From: Aquamicrobium aerolatum DSM 21857
Lineage (GTDB): Bacteria > Pseudomonadota > Alphaproteobacteria > Rhizobiales > Rhizobiaceae
Direction: 5' to 3'
NCBI RefSeq assembly: GCF_900113935.1
Contig: NZ_FORF01000003.1
Span: 115,084-179,083 of the forward strand
Length of the DNA: 64,000 bases
Shown in pieces: positions 19,659-30,826 of this stretch (position 1 is its first letter; the number at the start of each line of letters is the position of its first letter). Below the pieces are notes generated by a model that worked only from the letters and a program-made list of their open reading frames with translations, was not told the origin of the DNA and ran no database searches. The position numbers were made by a program, and so were the translations under genes.

Positions 19659-19928
19659 ATGGCACACAAAAAAGCTGGCGGTTCCTCGCGTAACGGTCGC
19701 GATTCCGAGTCGAAGCGCCTTGGTATCAAGAAGTTCGGCGGCGAGATCGTCGTTGCGGGCAACATCATTGCGCGTCAGCGCGGCACGACCTGGCACCCAG
19801 GCGTGAACGTCGGCATGGGCCGCGACCATACCCTGTTTGCCACGCAAGCAGGTGCGGTCTCGTTTGCGCGTAAAGCCAACGGCCGAACCTATGTATCGGT
19901 AAACCCGATTCAGGAAGCAGCGGAATAA
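19659..19928 (+). CDS. rpmA: 50S ribosomal protein L27
   Basis: The 89-residue protein starts [20 protein letters not shown] and contains the conserved LGIKKFGGE and [19 protein letters not shown] pattern of L27, whose N-terminus reaches the peptidyl-transferase centre. AAGGAG lies upstream with good spacing. It completes the usual rplU-rpmA pair, and obgE follows two genes later as in many bacteria. Confidence 0.97.
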   Translation: MAHKKAGGSSRNGRDSESKRLGIKKFGGEIVVAGNIIARQRGTTWHPGVNVGMGRDHTLFATQAGAVSFARKANGRTYVSVNPIQEAAE

Positions 19929-19999
19929 GCCGGAACCGCACCAAGACACCGGCGCCCCATCTCGGGAACCGGTGTCCGGACAGTCCGGAAAAGGAACAA

Positions 20000-20028
20000 G
20001 GGGAGATGGGTCGCCATCTCCCCTTTTT
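20000..20028 (+). terminator. Terminator after rpmA
   Basis: A perfect 10-bp stem, GGGGAGATGG (20000-20009) with CCATCTCCCC (20014-20023), has a GTCG loop and is followed by five T. The next gene starts only 19 bases later, so some read-through is likely. Confidence 0.85.
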
Positions 20029-20046
20029 CTTTGCCCGGAGGGCGCA

Positions 20047-20637
20047 ATGGTTCTTGAGAAGGAAGATTTAGAGGACGAAAGTCCCACAATCGATTGTCCT
20101 GTTCTGGTGACGGAGCGGCTGGTGCTGCGTCCACCGCATCTGGACGACATCCCCGAGCTGGCGGAACTGGCCAACAGCCGCCGCGTCGCCGATATGCTGG
20201 GTCGCATGCCGCATCCCTATAGCGAGCAGGATGCGCGCAATTTCGTCGACAATGCGCGTAATCCGGTGCAGGCGGGCTGCAATTATGCCGTGTCGCTGGC
20301 TGGAAATGGCGCTTTCATCGGCTGCGCCGGCCTGCATGGCGGCCCGGACGGGCTGGAGCTGGGCTACTGGTTCGGCGAACCCTATTGGGGCCATGGCTAT
20401 GCCACCGAGGTCGCCCATGCGCTGGTCGATCTGGCGTTCCGCGCCAGCGCGATCGAGCGGCTCTATGTCCAGTGCCGCGTCACCAACAACGCCTCGCGGC
20501 GGGTGATCCACAAATGCGGCTTCCAGTATTTCGGGCAGGGCATGCTGGAATCGCACGCCGCTGGACGGGTGCCGGTGGAGCGCTATTCGCTCGACCGGCG
20601 CACCTGGGTCAGCCTGCGCAGCTGGGGTCGAAACTGA
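20047..20637 (+). CDS. GNAT-family N-acetyltransferase (RimJ/RimL-like)
   Basis: The 196-residue protein shows the RimJ/RimL-type GNAT pattern: TERLVLRPPHLDD near the N-terminus, a core strand GLELGYWFGEPYWGHGYATEVAHALVDLAF carrying the acetyl-CoA loop, then NNASRRVIHKCGF. The acceptor is not predictable; members modify ribosomal proteins, other protein N-termini or small molecules. ATG 20047 has GGAGG 5 bases upstream, so in-frame codons further upstream inside the terminator are rejected. It sits between rpmA and obgE, a place where rhizobia commonly keep one or two such genes. Confidence 0.87.
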   Translation: MVLEKEDLEDESPTIDCPVLVTERLVLRPPHLDDIPELAELANSRRVADMLGRMPHPYSEQDARNFVDNARNPVQAGCNYAVSLAGNGAFIGCAGLHGGPDGLELGYWFGEPYWGHGYATEVAHALVDLAFRASAIERLYVQCRVTNNASRRVIHKCGFQYFGQGMLESHAAGRVPVERYSLDRRTWVSLRSWGRN

Positions 20638-20664
20638 AGCTGTTTTGGCCAGTAGATTTCAGGG

Positions 20665-21585
20665 TCAGGAAGGCTGGGTCAGATGATGGGCAAATGGCAG
20701 CGACGGGGCAGCTTCGGCATTCCAGTCGAACTCGACCCAGACCGGCTTGTGGTCGGAGCCGACCGCGGCGCTGTCGACGCGTACCGATTTGACCTTGGAG
20801 GCCAAAAGCGGATGGACGAAGCAGTAATCGAGCCGCTTGTGCATCGAGACATCGGCGGGGTCTTCGAGATTGACGCAGGTCTTGGCGGTGTCGCCGACCG
20901 GCAGCGCGCCGGCATCGACCGCATGGCGCGCCGAAATCGGGACGCCGAACTCGTGATCGACCGCACCGACAATGGCGTGATATTCGGGCGAGCCGGGCAG
21001 CATGTTGAAATCGCCCATGACGACATAGGTCTCCGGCACCGGCGGTTCGGGAAAGCCCATCTCGGAAATGCCGGTGATGGCGCCGCCTTCCAGCGGGTAG
21101 AGAAGCAGCCGGTCCATCAGGAAGGCGATCTGGCGCATGCGCTCGTCGGCGCCGCGATGGTCGAGATGGAGCGAATAGAAGCGGGTCGGTCCGTTGGGCG
21201 TGTCGATCAGTGCTTCGAGCGCGCCGCGCTGCAGGTTGACCTTGTCATAGCTGCGGCTGCGCGGCAGAAGGATGTTGCGCGACAACAGGATCGGCGTCTT
21301 CGACAGGATCATGTTGCCGAACTGGAGCCGCATGTCGATGGCCTTGCCGTCCTTGACGTGGGAGCCGACATCGGCTTCGAAATTGGGGCCGTAGGCGGCG
21401 AAATATTCGGACAGCGCCGCACGGATCTCGGCGACGAGATCGGCACCGCCATTCATCGGGCTGTTGCGCGTGACCTCCTGCAATGCGATGACATCGGCAC
21501 CGCGAATGGCGTCGATGATGCGGGTGAGGTCGAATTTGGCGTCGCAGCCAAAGCCGAACTGTATGTTATAGCTGACGCATTTCAT
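20665..21585 (-). CDS. Endonuclease/exonuclease/phosphatase family protein
   Basis: The 306-residue protein has the EEP metal-phosphoesterase fold: SYNIQFG (Asn), IALQEV (Glu), YSLHLDHRG (His), VMGDFNM (Asp-Asn) and GSDHKPV (Asp-His) in the right order. No signal peptide is visible, so it is probably cytoplasmic. The substrate could be DNA, phospholipid or a nucleotide. ATG 21585 has GGGGA about 9 bases upstream; an extended start at 21633 would add an arginine-rich stretch without a ribosome site. It is divergent from obgE. Confidence 0.85.
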   Translation of the reverse strand: MKCVSYNIQFGFGCDAKFDLTRIIDAIRGADVIALQEVTRNSPMNGGADLVAEIRAALSEYFAAYGPNFEADVGSHVKDGKAIDMRLQFGNMILSKTPILLSRNILLPRSRSYDKVNLQRGALEALIDTPNGPTRFYSLHLDHRGADERMRQIAFLMDRLLLYPLEGGAITGISEMGFPEPPVPETYVVMGDFNMLPGSPEYHAIVGAVDHEFGVPISARHAVDAGALPVGDTAKTCVNLEDPADVSMHKRLDYCFVHPLLASKVKSVRVDSAAVGSDHKPVWVEFDWNAEAAPSLPFAHHLTQPS

Positions 21586-21626
21586 GCCGTTTCGTCCCCT
21601 TCGCCGTTTTGAGCGTGATTCCCTGA

Positions 21627-23852
<2,226 letters not shown>

Positions 23853-23869
<17 letters not shown>

Positions 23870-25139
23870 GACGCACGAAACGGATGTGGCACCTGTGATG
23901 GCGCAGGTGGGTGTGAAAGCCCGCGCCGCTGCCCGACCGTTGGCGCTCGCAAGTGCAGAGCGCAAATATGCCGCGCTGATCGGCATGGCCGAAGCCGTGC
24001 GCCTTGGCGCACAGGACATTCTCGACGCCAATGCCATCGACCTTGCCAATGGCGAGGAAGCCGGGCTGTCGCCGGCGATGCTGGACCGGCTCAAGCTGAC
24101 CAAGGATCGCATTCGCGGCATCGAGGACGGCATCCGCACCATTGCCGAACTGAAAGACCCGATCGGCGAGGTGATTGCTGAATGGGATCGTCCCAACGGC
24201 CTGCATATCGAGCGCGTGCGCACGCCGCTCGGCGTCATCGGCGTGATCTATGAAAGCCGCCCGAACGTGACGGCGGATGCCGGCGCGCTGTGCCTGAAGG
24301 CGGGCAATGCGGTGATTTTGCGTGGCGGGTCGGATTCGATCAACTCGTCGGCGGCGATCCATGCCTGTCTGGTGAAGGGCCTCAAGGCCGCAGGTCTGCC
24401 GGAAGACGCCATCCAGATGGTGCCGACGACGGATCGCGCCGCTGTCGGCGAGATGCTGAAAGGTCTTGGCGGCAATCTCGACGTGATCGTGCCGCGCGGC
24501 GGACGCTCGCTGGTCGAGCGGGTGCAGACGGAAGCGCGGGTGCCGGTGTTTGCGCATCTGGAAGGCCTGTGCCACCTTTATATCGACAAGTCGGCCAAGC
24601 TTGACATGGCGGTCGAGATCGCGCTCAACGCCAAGATGCGGCGCACCGGGATTTGCGGCGCGGCGGAAACGCTGCTGGTCGACCGCGCGGTGAAGGACAC
24701 GCATCTGGTGCCGGTGCTGGAAGCGCTGGCCAAGGCCGGCTGCGAGATCCGCGGCACGGATGAGGTGCAGGGGCTTTATGGCGCGGCCAAGCCTGCCGAC
24801 GATAAGGACTGGGCGAGCGAATATCTCGACGCGATCATTGCGGTGAAGCTGGTTGACGGCGTCGGTGACGCCATCGAGCATATCGAACGCTGGTCCTCGC
24901 ACCACACCGAAGCCGTGGTGGCCGACGATGCGGCGGTGGCTGAACGCTTCTTCAACGAGATCGACTCGGCGATCCTGCTGCACAATGCCTCAACACAATT
25001 TGCCGATGGCGGCGAGTTCGGCATGGGCGCGGAAATCGGCATCGCTACCGGGCGCATGCATGCGCGCGGCCCGGTCGGTGTCGAGCAGCTGACCTCGTTC
25101 AAATATCGCGTGCGTGGCAACGGGCAGGTTCGCAGTTAG
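23853..25139 (+). CDS. proA: Glutamate-5-semialdehyde dehydrogenase
   Basis: The 428-residue NADPH-dependent reductase turns glutamyl-5-phosphate into glutamate semialdehyde in proline synthesis. The catalytic cysteine is in [14 protein letters not shown], with [12 protein letters not shown] and [12 protein letters not shown] also typical. It overlaps proB and is followed directly by nadD. In most bacteria proBA stand apart from nadD; proA next to nadD is common in alphaproteobacteria. Confidence 0.96.
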
Positions 25140-25769
25140 GTGGAGGAGGCCGTCGCTCCGCACTATCTGCGCATGCCGCATGTCGAAAAGCGCATGCAGG
25201 TCGGCTTGTTCGGCGGCTCGTTCAACCCGCCGCATGACGGCCATGTGCTTGTCGCCGAAACGGCCATGCGGGTGCTCGAACTCGATCAGCTGTGGTGGAT
25301 CGTGACGCCGGGAAATCCCCTGAAGGCGGGGCGCGAGATCGCGCCGCTGGCAGAGCGGATCGCGCTGTCGGAACAGATCGTCCACGACCCGCGCATCAAG
25401 GTCACGGCGTTCGAGGCGGCGTTCAGCGTGCGCTATACGGCGGATACGCTGGGGCTGGTGCAGACGCGCAATCCAGGCGTCGATTTCGTCTGGGTGATGG
25501 GCGCGGACAATCTGGCGGGTTTCCATCTGTGGGAGCGCTGGCGCGACATCGCCGCAACCATGCCGATTGCGGTGATCGACCGGCCCGGCTCGACGCTGGC
25601 GCTGGGCTCGTCGGTGATGGCGCGCAGTTTCGAAGCTGCCCGCATCCCCGAGCGCGACGCCGCAAACCTTGCAAGACGGGCGCCACCGGCCTGGACTTTC
25701 ATTCACGGCCCGCGCTCGTCATTGTCATCGACGGCGCTGCGGGCCGCACGTTCCGGCAGTTCGTCTTGA
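25140..25769 (+). CDS. nadD: Nicotinate-nucleotide adenylyltransferase
   Basis: The 209-residue enzyme makes nicotinate adenine dinucleotide for NAD synthesis. It has GGSFNPPHDGH at about residues 21-31, WWIVTPGNPLK, VMGADNLAGFHLW and the C-terminal SSTALR nucleotide-binding motif. The GTG start at 25140 directly follows the proA stop; rhizobial homologues have a similar N-terminal stretch (PHYLRMPHVE), which supports this start over the ATG at 25173. Confidence 0.93.
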   Translation: MEEAVAPHYLRMPHVEKRMQVGLFGGSFNPPHDGHVLVAETAMRVLELDQLWWIVTPGNPLKAGREIAPLAERIALSEQIVHDPRIKVTAFEAAFSVRYTADTLGLVQTRNPGVDFVWVMGADNLAGFHLWERWRDIAATMPIAVIDRPGSTLALGSSVMARSFEAARIPERDAANLARRAPPAWTFIHGPRSSLSSTALRAARSGSSS

Positions 25770-25853
25770 AACTGACGCCATAAACTGCCTATCTATAGTC
25801 TGCCAGCGCAACGATGCGCATGGCGGGCTTGTTCTTGTCGGAAAGGAAAGACA

Positions 25854-26264
25854 CTGAGAACAGCACTAGAGAAGAAGGCGGAACTCCAGCCTTCGCCGGC
25901 AGAGGTAAGCGGCATTGACCACGTATCTCGCGCCCTCGAACTCGTCCTTGCCAGTCTCGATGACTCCAAGGCAGAAGATATCGTCTCGATCAATTTGCAG
26001 GGCAAGTCCACACTCGGTGACTATATGGTCATCGCGTCGGGACGCTCGCATCGGCATGTTGCTGCCGTCGCCGATCATCTGATCTCGGCGCTGAAAGATG
26101 CCGGGCTCGGTTTCCCGCGTGTTGAGGGAATGAGCGGCGCCGACTGGGTGCTGATCGATACCGGCGACATCATCGTCCATATCTTCCGCCCCGAAGTCCG
26201 GGAATTCTACAATATCGAAAAGATGTGGCTTACGCCGGATCTGGACGACGACACCGTGCACTGA
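25854..26264 (+). CDS. rsfS: Ribosome silencing factor RsfS, probably from a CTG start
   Basis: RsfS binds L14 and blocks subunit joining in poor growth. The conserved core (ALELVLASLDDSKAEDIVSI, YMVIASGRSHRHV, WVLIDTGDIIVHIF, REFYNIEKMW) is complete, but the reading frame has no ATG, GTG or TTG before the conserved first helix and strand. The only TTG, at 25995, would delete about 47 residues including both. A CTG at 25854 has GGAAAG about 6 bases upstream and gives 136 residues, the usual rhizobial length. This start is inference; ATT 25911 is a poorer alternative. Confidence 0.88.
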   Translation: MRTALEKKAELQPSPAEVSGIDHVSRALELVLASLDDSKAEDIVSINLQGKSTLGDYMVIASGRSHRHVAAVADHLISALKDAGLGFPRVEGMSGADWVLIDTGDIIVHIFRPEVREFYNIEKMWLTPDLDDDTVH

Positions 26265-26280
26265 AGCTCTGATTGCCGGC

Positions 26281-26298
26281 TGCGTCCCAAGGGACGCA
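26281..26298. repeat. Palindromic element between rsfS and rlmH
   Basis: TGCGTCCC-aa-GGGACGCA is a perfect 8-bp inverted repeat in the 75-base gap. It has no T run and looks like a short palindromic intergenic unit of the kind dispersed in rhizobial genomes. Only this copy was noticed in the window. Confidence 0.5.
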
Positions 26299-26339
26299 CG
26301 GCGATCCGACGAGGTGCGGCGGGCTGCGGAAGGCAGGAC

Positions 26340-26819
26340 ATGCGTATCAGCGTTCATGCTGTCGGGCGGATGAAGGCCGGCCCCGAGAGGGAGCTTGCCG
26401 AGCGCTATTTTTCGCGGTTTTCAAAGTCGGGACCGGCGATCGGGCTGGACTTTGGCGGGGTCAGCGAGATCGCTGAAAGCCGCGCGCGCAGTCTTGACGA
26501 GCGCCGTCGCGAGGAAGCTGCGGCGCTGGAGGCGCATGGGCGCGACGCCGTGCTGTTCCTGCTCGATGAGCGCGGCAAGAACCCGACCTCGGAAGAATTG
26601 AGCGCGCGTATCGGGCGGTTGCGCGATGATGGGCGCAAGCACCTCGTCTTTGCGATTGGCGGCCCGGACGGTCATGATGCCAGCTCGCGCGCGGCCGCCG
26701 ACACGATCCTGTCGTTTGGCGCGCAGACCTGGCCGCACCAGCTGGTGCGGGTGATGCTGGCCGAGCAGCTTTACCGCGCTTCCACCATCCTTTCGGGGCA
26801 CCCCTATCATCGCAGCTGA
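26340..26819 (+). CDS. rlmH: 23S rRNA (pseudouridine1915-N3)-methyltransferase RlmH
   Basis: The 159-residue SPOUT methyltransferase has the typical LDERGKNPTSEELSA, FAIGGPDGH (SAM knot) and the C-terminal HQLVRVMLAEQLYRA..ILSGHPYHR. It modifies helix 69 of 23S rRNA in the assembled 70S ribosome. It follows rsfS, the common pairing of these two ribosome factors. ATG 26340 is preceded by GGAAGGCAGGAC. Confidence 0.96.
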   Translation: MRISVHAVGRMKAGPERELAERYFSRFSKSGPAIGLDFGGVSEIAESRARSLDERRREEAAALEAHGRDAVLFLLDERGKNPTSEELSARIGRLRDDGRKHLVFAIGGPDGHDASSRAAADTILSFGAQTWPHQLVRVMLAEQLYRASTILSGHPYHRS

Positions 26820-26858
26820 GATTGGGCCGACTCCGCCCCAGTTGCGCCGATCTTATGG

Positions 26859-26874
26859 TTGAGGCTTCGTTAAC
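26859..26874. promoter_or_regulatory. CtrA-like site upstream of envC
   Basis: TTGA-N7-TTAAC matches the CtrA consensus TTAA-N7-TTAAC except for one base and lies 41 bases before the envC ATG. Control of a division-related hydrolase activator by the cell-cycle regulator CtrA is plausible in alphaproteobacteria, but single-site matches occur by chance. Confidence 0.35.
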
Positions 26875-26914
26875 GCAGCAGCGGTAGTCTGCTTCACCAT
26901 CTCAATGACGGATC

Positions 26915-28213
26915 ATGACTGGCCGGATCGCACGCAGTTTCCTTACGACCGTTACAGCCGGGCTTCTTCTGGGCGCCGCGGCGGCGGGCGTGTGGGCGCA
27001 GGATTTGCCGGCATTGGAGGCGCAGCGCGACGAGCAGCAGGGCAAGTTCGGCCGGATCACCGAGGAACTGACGCTGTCGAAAGAGCGCGCACAGGAAATC
27101 GCAAGCGAGATCGAAACGATCCGCAAGGATCATGCGAGCCTGTCGGCGGCACTGGTGCAGGCAGCCAAGACCGAGCGCAAACTGGCCGAGGAGGTCAGCG
27201 AGATCGCCAACCGGCTCGACCTTCTGGCGATGCAGGAGAAAGACCTGCGCGATTCGCTCAATGAGCGGCGTGGCGTGCTGGCCGAAGTGCTCGGCGCGCT
27301 GCAGCGCATGGGCCTCAACCCGCCACCGGCAATTCTCGTCAGCCCGGAAGACGCGCTGTCGTCGGTGCGCAGCTCGATCCTGCTCGGCGCGGTGGTGCCG
27401 GAACTGCGCGCCGAAACGACGATCCTGATCGGCGATCTGCAGGAGTTGGCGCGGCTGATGGCGACCATCGAGAACCAGCGCGAGCGGCTGACGCAGACCG
27501 TCTCGGCGCAGATGGAAGAGCAGGAGCGCCTGTCGATACTGGTCGACGAGAAGCAGCGCCTGCAGGCGGCGACCGAAACCAAGCTGTTGCAGGAAGAGGC
27601 GCGCGCGTTTGAATTATCGCAACAGGCCGCGACGTTGCGCGAGCTGATAGACGCGCTGGAGGGCGAGATCGAGATGGCGGCGCGCCAACCAGCGGAGCCG
27701 GACCTGCCGACGGAGCCGGGCCGGGTGACGCCGTCGCAACAGTTCAGGCTGCCGGGCGCGCTGCCTTTGCAGGCTTTGCTGGGCAAGCTGGAACTGCCGG
27801 TGACAGGCGAGTTGCAGCTGCGTTTCGGGCAGAGCGACACCCATGGCGGGACCATGCAGGGCGACATGGTTGCGACACATTCGACGGCAATTGTGACCGC
27901 CCCGGTGAGCGCGTCCGTGCTCTATGCGGGACCGTTCCGTTCCTACGGCCAACTCTTGATCCTCAATGCCGGCGGGGGTTATCATATCGTGTTGGCGGGT
28001 ATGGCGAGAATCAGTGTGTCGCCCGGTCAGTCCGTTCTGGCAGGTGAGCCGGTGGGGCTGATGGGCGAGGCGAGAGTGGCGAGCGCGGTGGCGTTCGCGC
28101 AGGAGAATACCGGACCGGAGCTCTACGTCGAGTTTCGCAAGGATGGCAAACCCGTCGATCCGGCCCCGTGGTGGGCGGAACGAAGTTCTGGAAGGACCGC
28201 AAATGATACGTAA
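26915..28213 (+). CDS. envC: Murein hydrolase activator EnvC-like protein
   Basis: The 432-residue protein has a signal peptide (cleavage near AGVWAQ, about residue 28), a long coiled coil (about residues 30-250) and a C-terminal LytM/M23 domain. The LytM metal ligands are degenerate: DTHGGTMQGDM stands where H-x3-D is expected, and HIVLAG replaces the HxH motif. It therefore probably does not cut peptidoglycan itself but activates amidases at the septum, as E. coli EnvC does. It is followed by ctpA (11-base overlap) and a yibQ-like gene, a conserved neighbourhood. Confidence 0.88.
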   Translation: MTGRIARSFLTTVTAGLLLGAAAAGVWAQDLPALEAQRDEQQGKFGRITEELTLSKERAQEIASEIETIRKDHASLSAALVQAAKTERKLAEEVSEIANRLDLLAMQEKDLRDSLNERRGVLAEVLGALQRMGLNPPPAILVSPEDALSSVRSSILLGAVVPELRAETTILIGDLQELARLMATIENQRERLTQTVSAQMEEQERLSILVDEKQRLQAATETKLLQEEARAFELSQQAATLRELIDALEGEIEMAARQPAEPDLPTEPGRVTPSQQFRLPGALPLQALLGKLELPVTGELQLRFGQSDTHGGTMQGDMVATHSTAIVTAPVSASVLYAGPFRSYGQLLILNAGGGYHIVLAGMARISVSPGQSVLAGEPVGLMGEARVASAVAFAQENTGPELYVEFRKDGKPVDPAPWWAERSSGRTANDT

Positions 28214-29531
28214 ATCATTGACGCTGCTGTTTGCCGGTGCGCTGTTGGGCGCTTCCGCCATGAGCCTTGTCCAAGGCGCAGGCGGGGTCGCGGCAAATGC
28301 GGCGGGGTCCGAGACCTATCGCCAGCTGGCGATCTTCGGCGACATCTTCGAACGCGTGCGCGCCCAGTATGTGACGCCGCCCGAAGACGACAAGCTGGTG
28401 GAAAGCGCCATCAACGGCATGCTGACATCGCTTGACCCGCATTCGTCCTATCTCAACCCGGAAGCGGCGCAGGACATGCGCGTGCAGACACGTGGCGAAT
28501 TCGGCGGCCTCGGCATCGAAGTGTCGATGGAAAACGAGCTGGTCAAGGTGATTGCGCCGATCGAAGGAACGCCCGCAGAGCGTGCCGGCGTTTTGTCCGG
28601 TGACCTGATCTCGCAGATTGACGGCACCGAAGTGCGCGGCCTGACGCTGTCCGACGCGGTCGACAAGATGCGCGGCGCGGTCAACACGCCGATCGAATTG
28701 ACGATCATTCGCGAAGGCGCGACCGAGCCGATCAAGCTGACCATCGTGCGCGATGTCATCAAGGTGCGCGCGGTGCGCCATCGCGTCGAGGGCGATGTGG
28801 GCTATGTGAAGATCAACTCCTTCACCGAAAAGACCTTCGACGATCTGCAGGCCGCGATCAACGACATCAAGAAGCAGGTGCCGGACGACAAGCTGAAGGG
28901 CTATGTGCTCGATCTGCGTCTCAACCCCGGTGGACTGCTCGATCAGGCGGTGAGCGTGACCGACACGTTCCTCGACAAGGGCGAGATCGTTTCGACGCGT
29001 GGCCGCGATCCCAAGAACATCACCCGCTTCGATTCGCGGGCCGGCGACATGATCGACGGCAAGCCGCTGGTGGTGCTGATCAATGGCGGCTCGGCAAGTG
29101 CCTCGGAAATCGTTGCCGGTGCGTTGCAGGATCATCGCCGTGCGACGGTCGTGGGCACGCAGTCCTTCGGCAAGGGCTCGGTGCAGACGATCATTCCGCT
29201 GGGCGAAAATGGCGCGCTGCGGCTGACCACGGCGCTTTACTACACGCCATCGGGCACTTCGATCCAGGGCAAGGGCATCACGCCGGACATCAAGGTCGAT
29301 CAGCCGCTGCCGGACGAATTGCTGGGCCGCGATGTTTCGCGCGGCGAATCGAGCCTGCCGGGCCATATTCGCGGTGCTGAGGAAGACGATGCCGGGTCGG
29401 GCTCGGTCGCCTATGTGCCGCCGGAGGCAAAGGACGACGTGCAGCTGAACTACGCGCTTGATCTTCTGCGCGGGGCGCAGACCCATGCCGCCTTCCCGCC
29501 AGACCCGGACAAGGCAGTGCTCAACCAGTAG
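28203..29531 (+). CDS. ctpA: Carboxy-terminal processing protease CtpA (S41)
   Basis: The 442-residue protease has a signal peptide (about residues 1-33), an N-terminal helical part, a PDZ domain (about 85-165) and the S41 catalytic core with Ser in NGGSASASEIVAGAL and Lys in SFGKGSVQT. Periplasmic Ctp proteases trim or degrade envelope proteins, including wall hydrolases, which fits its place after envC. ATG 28203 has AAGGA about 6 bases upstream and overlaps the envC end; the longer in-frame extension lies inside envC and is rejected. Confidence 0.95.
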   Translation: MIRKSLTLLFAGALLGASAMSLVQGAGGVAANAAGSETYRQLAIFGDIFERVRAQYVTPPEDDKLVESAINGMLTSLDPHSSYLNPEAAQDMRVQTRGEFGGLGIEVSMENELVKVIAPIEGTPAERAGVLSGDLISQIDGTEVRGLTLSDAVDKMRGAVNTPIELTIIREGATEPIKLTIVRDVIKVRAVRHRVEGDVGYVKINSFTEKTFDDLQAAINDIKKQVPDDKLKGYVLDLRLNPGGLLDQAVSVTDTFLDKGEIVSTRGRDPKNITRFDSRAGDMIDGKPLVVLINGGSASASEIVAGALQDHRRATVVGTQSFGKGSVQTIIPLGENGALRLTTALYYTPSGTSIQGKGITPDIKVDQPLPDELLGRDVSRGESSLPGHIRGAEEDDAGSGSVAYVPPEAKDDVQLNYALDLLRGAQTHAAFPPDPDKAVLNQ

Positions 29532-29632
29532 CCGGTCAGCGGTTCTGGAACTGGACAATGAAATTGCGCTGCGCCGGCATGTCTGGAAGAGATGCCGGCG
29601 CAGATTCATGATGCCCCGGACCAAGGACTGTT

Positions 29633-30820
29633 TTGCCTTTGAACAGGTCTCCTTACGACAAGGACATAGACAGGCCGCTGGGGCTGAAGCCTGACAGGAG
29701 CGAGCGCCCGCGCTTCTCCTTCAGGTTCGAGCGCGGTTCGGTGGCGCTGGCGTTGGCCGCCGTCGCAATCCTTGCCACATCCGGGTTCATCGCGCTTCAA
29801 CCTCAGCCATTCAGGACGCCGCCGCAGGTGGTCGTCTCGACGCCTGCGCAAGCGACAAGCGAAAATGCCAGCCTGCGCGGCGCGCAACTGCGCACCTCCG
29901 GCAGTGCTTCGATGAACCCCGAAGGCCCGTCGATCATCCGCGTCAATCCGCCGGTCAGCGACGCGGCCGGCAATGTCGTGATCGTGCGCGATCCGGCAAC
30001 GCTCGGGCAAGATCCGCGCACTGCGCATCTGCCGGACCGGGCGCTGATCGAAGACAGCGAGATCGGGCCATTGCCGATACGGGGCGAAGACGGACGCCGC
30101 CCGTTCGATGCCTATGCACGGCCCTGGTCGGGCGCGCGCGGGGCGCGGGTGGCCATCGTCATCGGCGGGCTCGGCGTGTCGCAGAACGGGACGCAACGCG
30201 CCATCGACCAGCTGCCGCCAGAGGTCACGCTGGCATTTGCCAGCGGCGGCAACAGTCTCGACCGCTGGATGCAGGCGGCGCGGCGCGAGGGCCATGAAGT
30301 GCTGATGCAGGTGCCGCTGGAGCCGTTCGACTATCCGCAGGTCGATCCGGGTCGCAACACGCTGACGGTGGACGCCAGCGCTGCGGAAAATCGCGAACGG
30401 CTGCACTGGGCGCTGTCGCGGATCACCAATTACACCGGCATCATGAATTATATGGGTGCACGTTTCGTCACCGATGACGGCGCGATGACGCCGCTGTTTG
30501 GCGAACTGGCGCAGCGCGGGCTGATGTATGTCGATGATGGCTCGCTGGCGCGCAGCCTTGCGCCGCAACTGGCGCAAAGCAGCGGCGTGCCTTTTGCCGC
30601 CGCCGACATCGCCATCGACGCCAACCGCGACCGCGGCGCGATCCTTGGCAAGCTTGACGATCTGGAGCGCACCGCGCGCGCCAACGGTTTTGCCGTCGGC
30701 GTCGGCGCGGCATTCGACGTGACGGTTGACGCGGTGGCGACATGGGTGCAGGAGGCACAGCGACGCGGGATCGAGATCGTGCCGGTTTCCGCTGTCGCAT
30801 CCGACCCTGAAAAAGGCTGA
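29633..30820 (+). CDS. Divergent polysaccharide deacetylase (YibQ/DUF610)
   Basis: The 395-residue protein has a basic N-terminus with PLGLKPDR, one membrane segment (about residues 36-55), a long Pro/Ser-rich linker and a C-terminal NodB-like barrel of the YibQ type: VAIVIGGLGVSQNGT, LAFASGG, HEVLMQVPLEP, GIMNYMGARFV, YVDDGS. The usual aspartate-aspartate start of active deacetylases reads IGGLG here, so activity is doubtful. The start is TTG 29633 with AAGGA 5 bases upstream; TTG 29639 is an alternative. It follows ctpA and precedes rppH by 6 bases. Confidence 0.85.
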   Translation: MPLNRSPYDKDIDRPLGLKPDRSERPRFSFRFERGSVALALAAVAILATSGFIALQPQPFRTPPQVVVSTPAQATSENASLRGAQLRTSGSASMNPEGPSIIRVNPPVSDAAGNVVIVRDPATLGQDPRTAHLPDRALIEDSEIGPLPIRGEDGRRPFDAYARPWSGARGARVAIVIGGLGVSQNGTQRAIDQLPPEVTLAFASGGNSLDRWMQAARREGHEVLMQVPLEPFDYPQVDPGRNTLTVDASAAENRERLHWALSRITNYTGIMNYMGARFVTDDGAMTPLFGELAQRGLMYVDDGSLARSLAPQLAQSSGVPFAAADIAIDANRDRGAILGKLDDLERTARANGFAVGVGAAFDVTVDAVATWVQEAQRRGIEIVPVSAVASDPEKG

Positions 30821-30826
30821 CATTTC

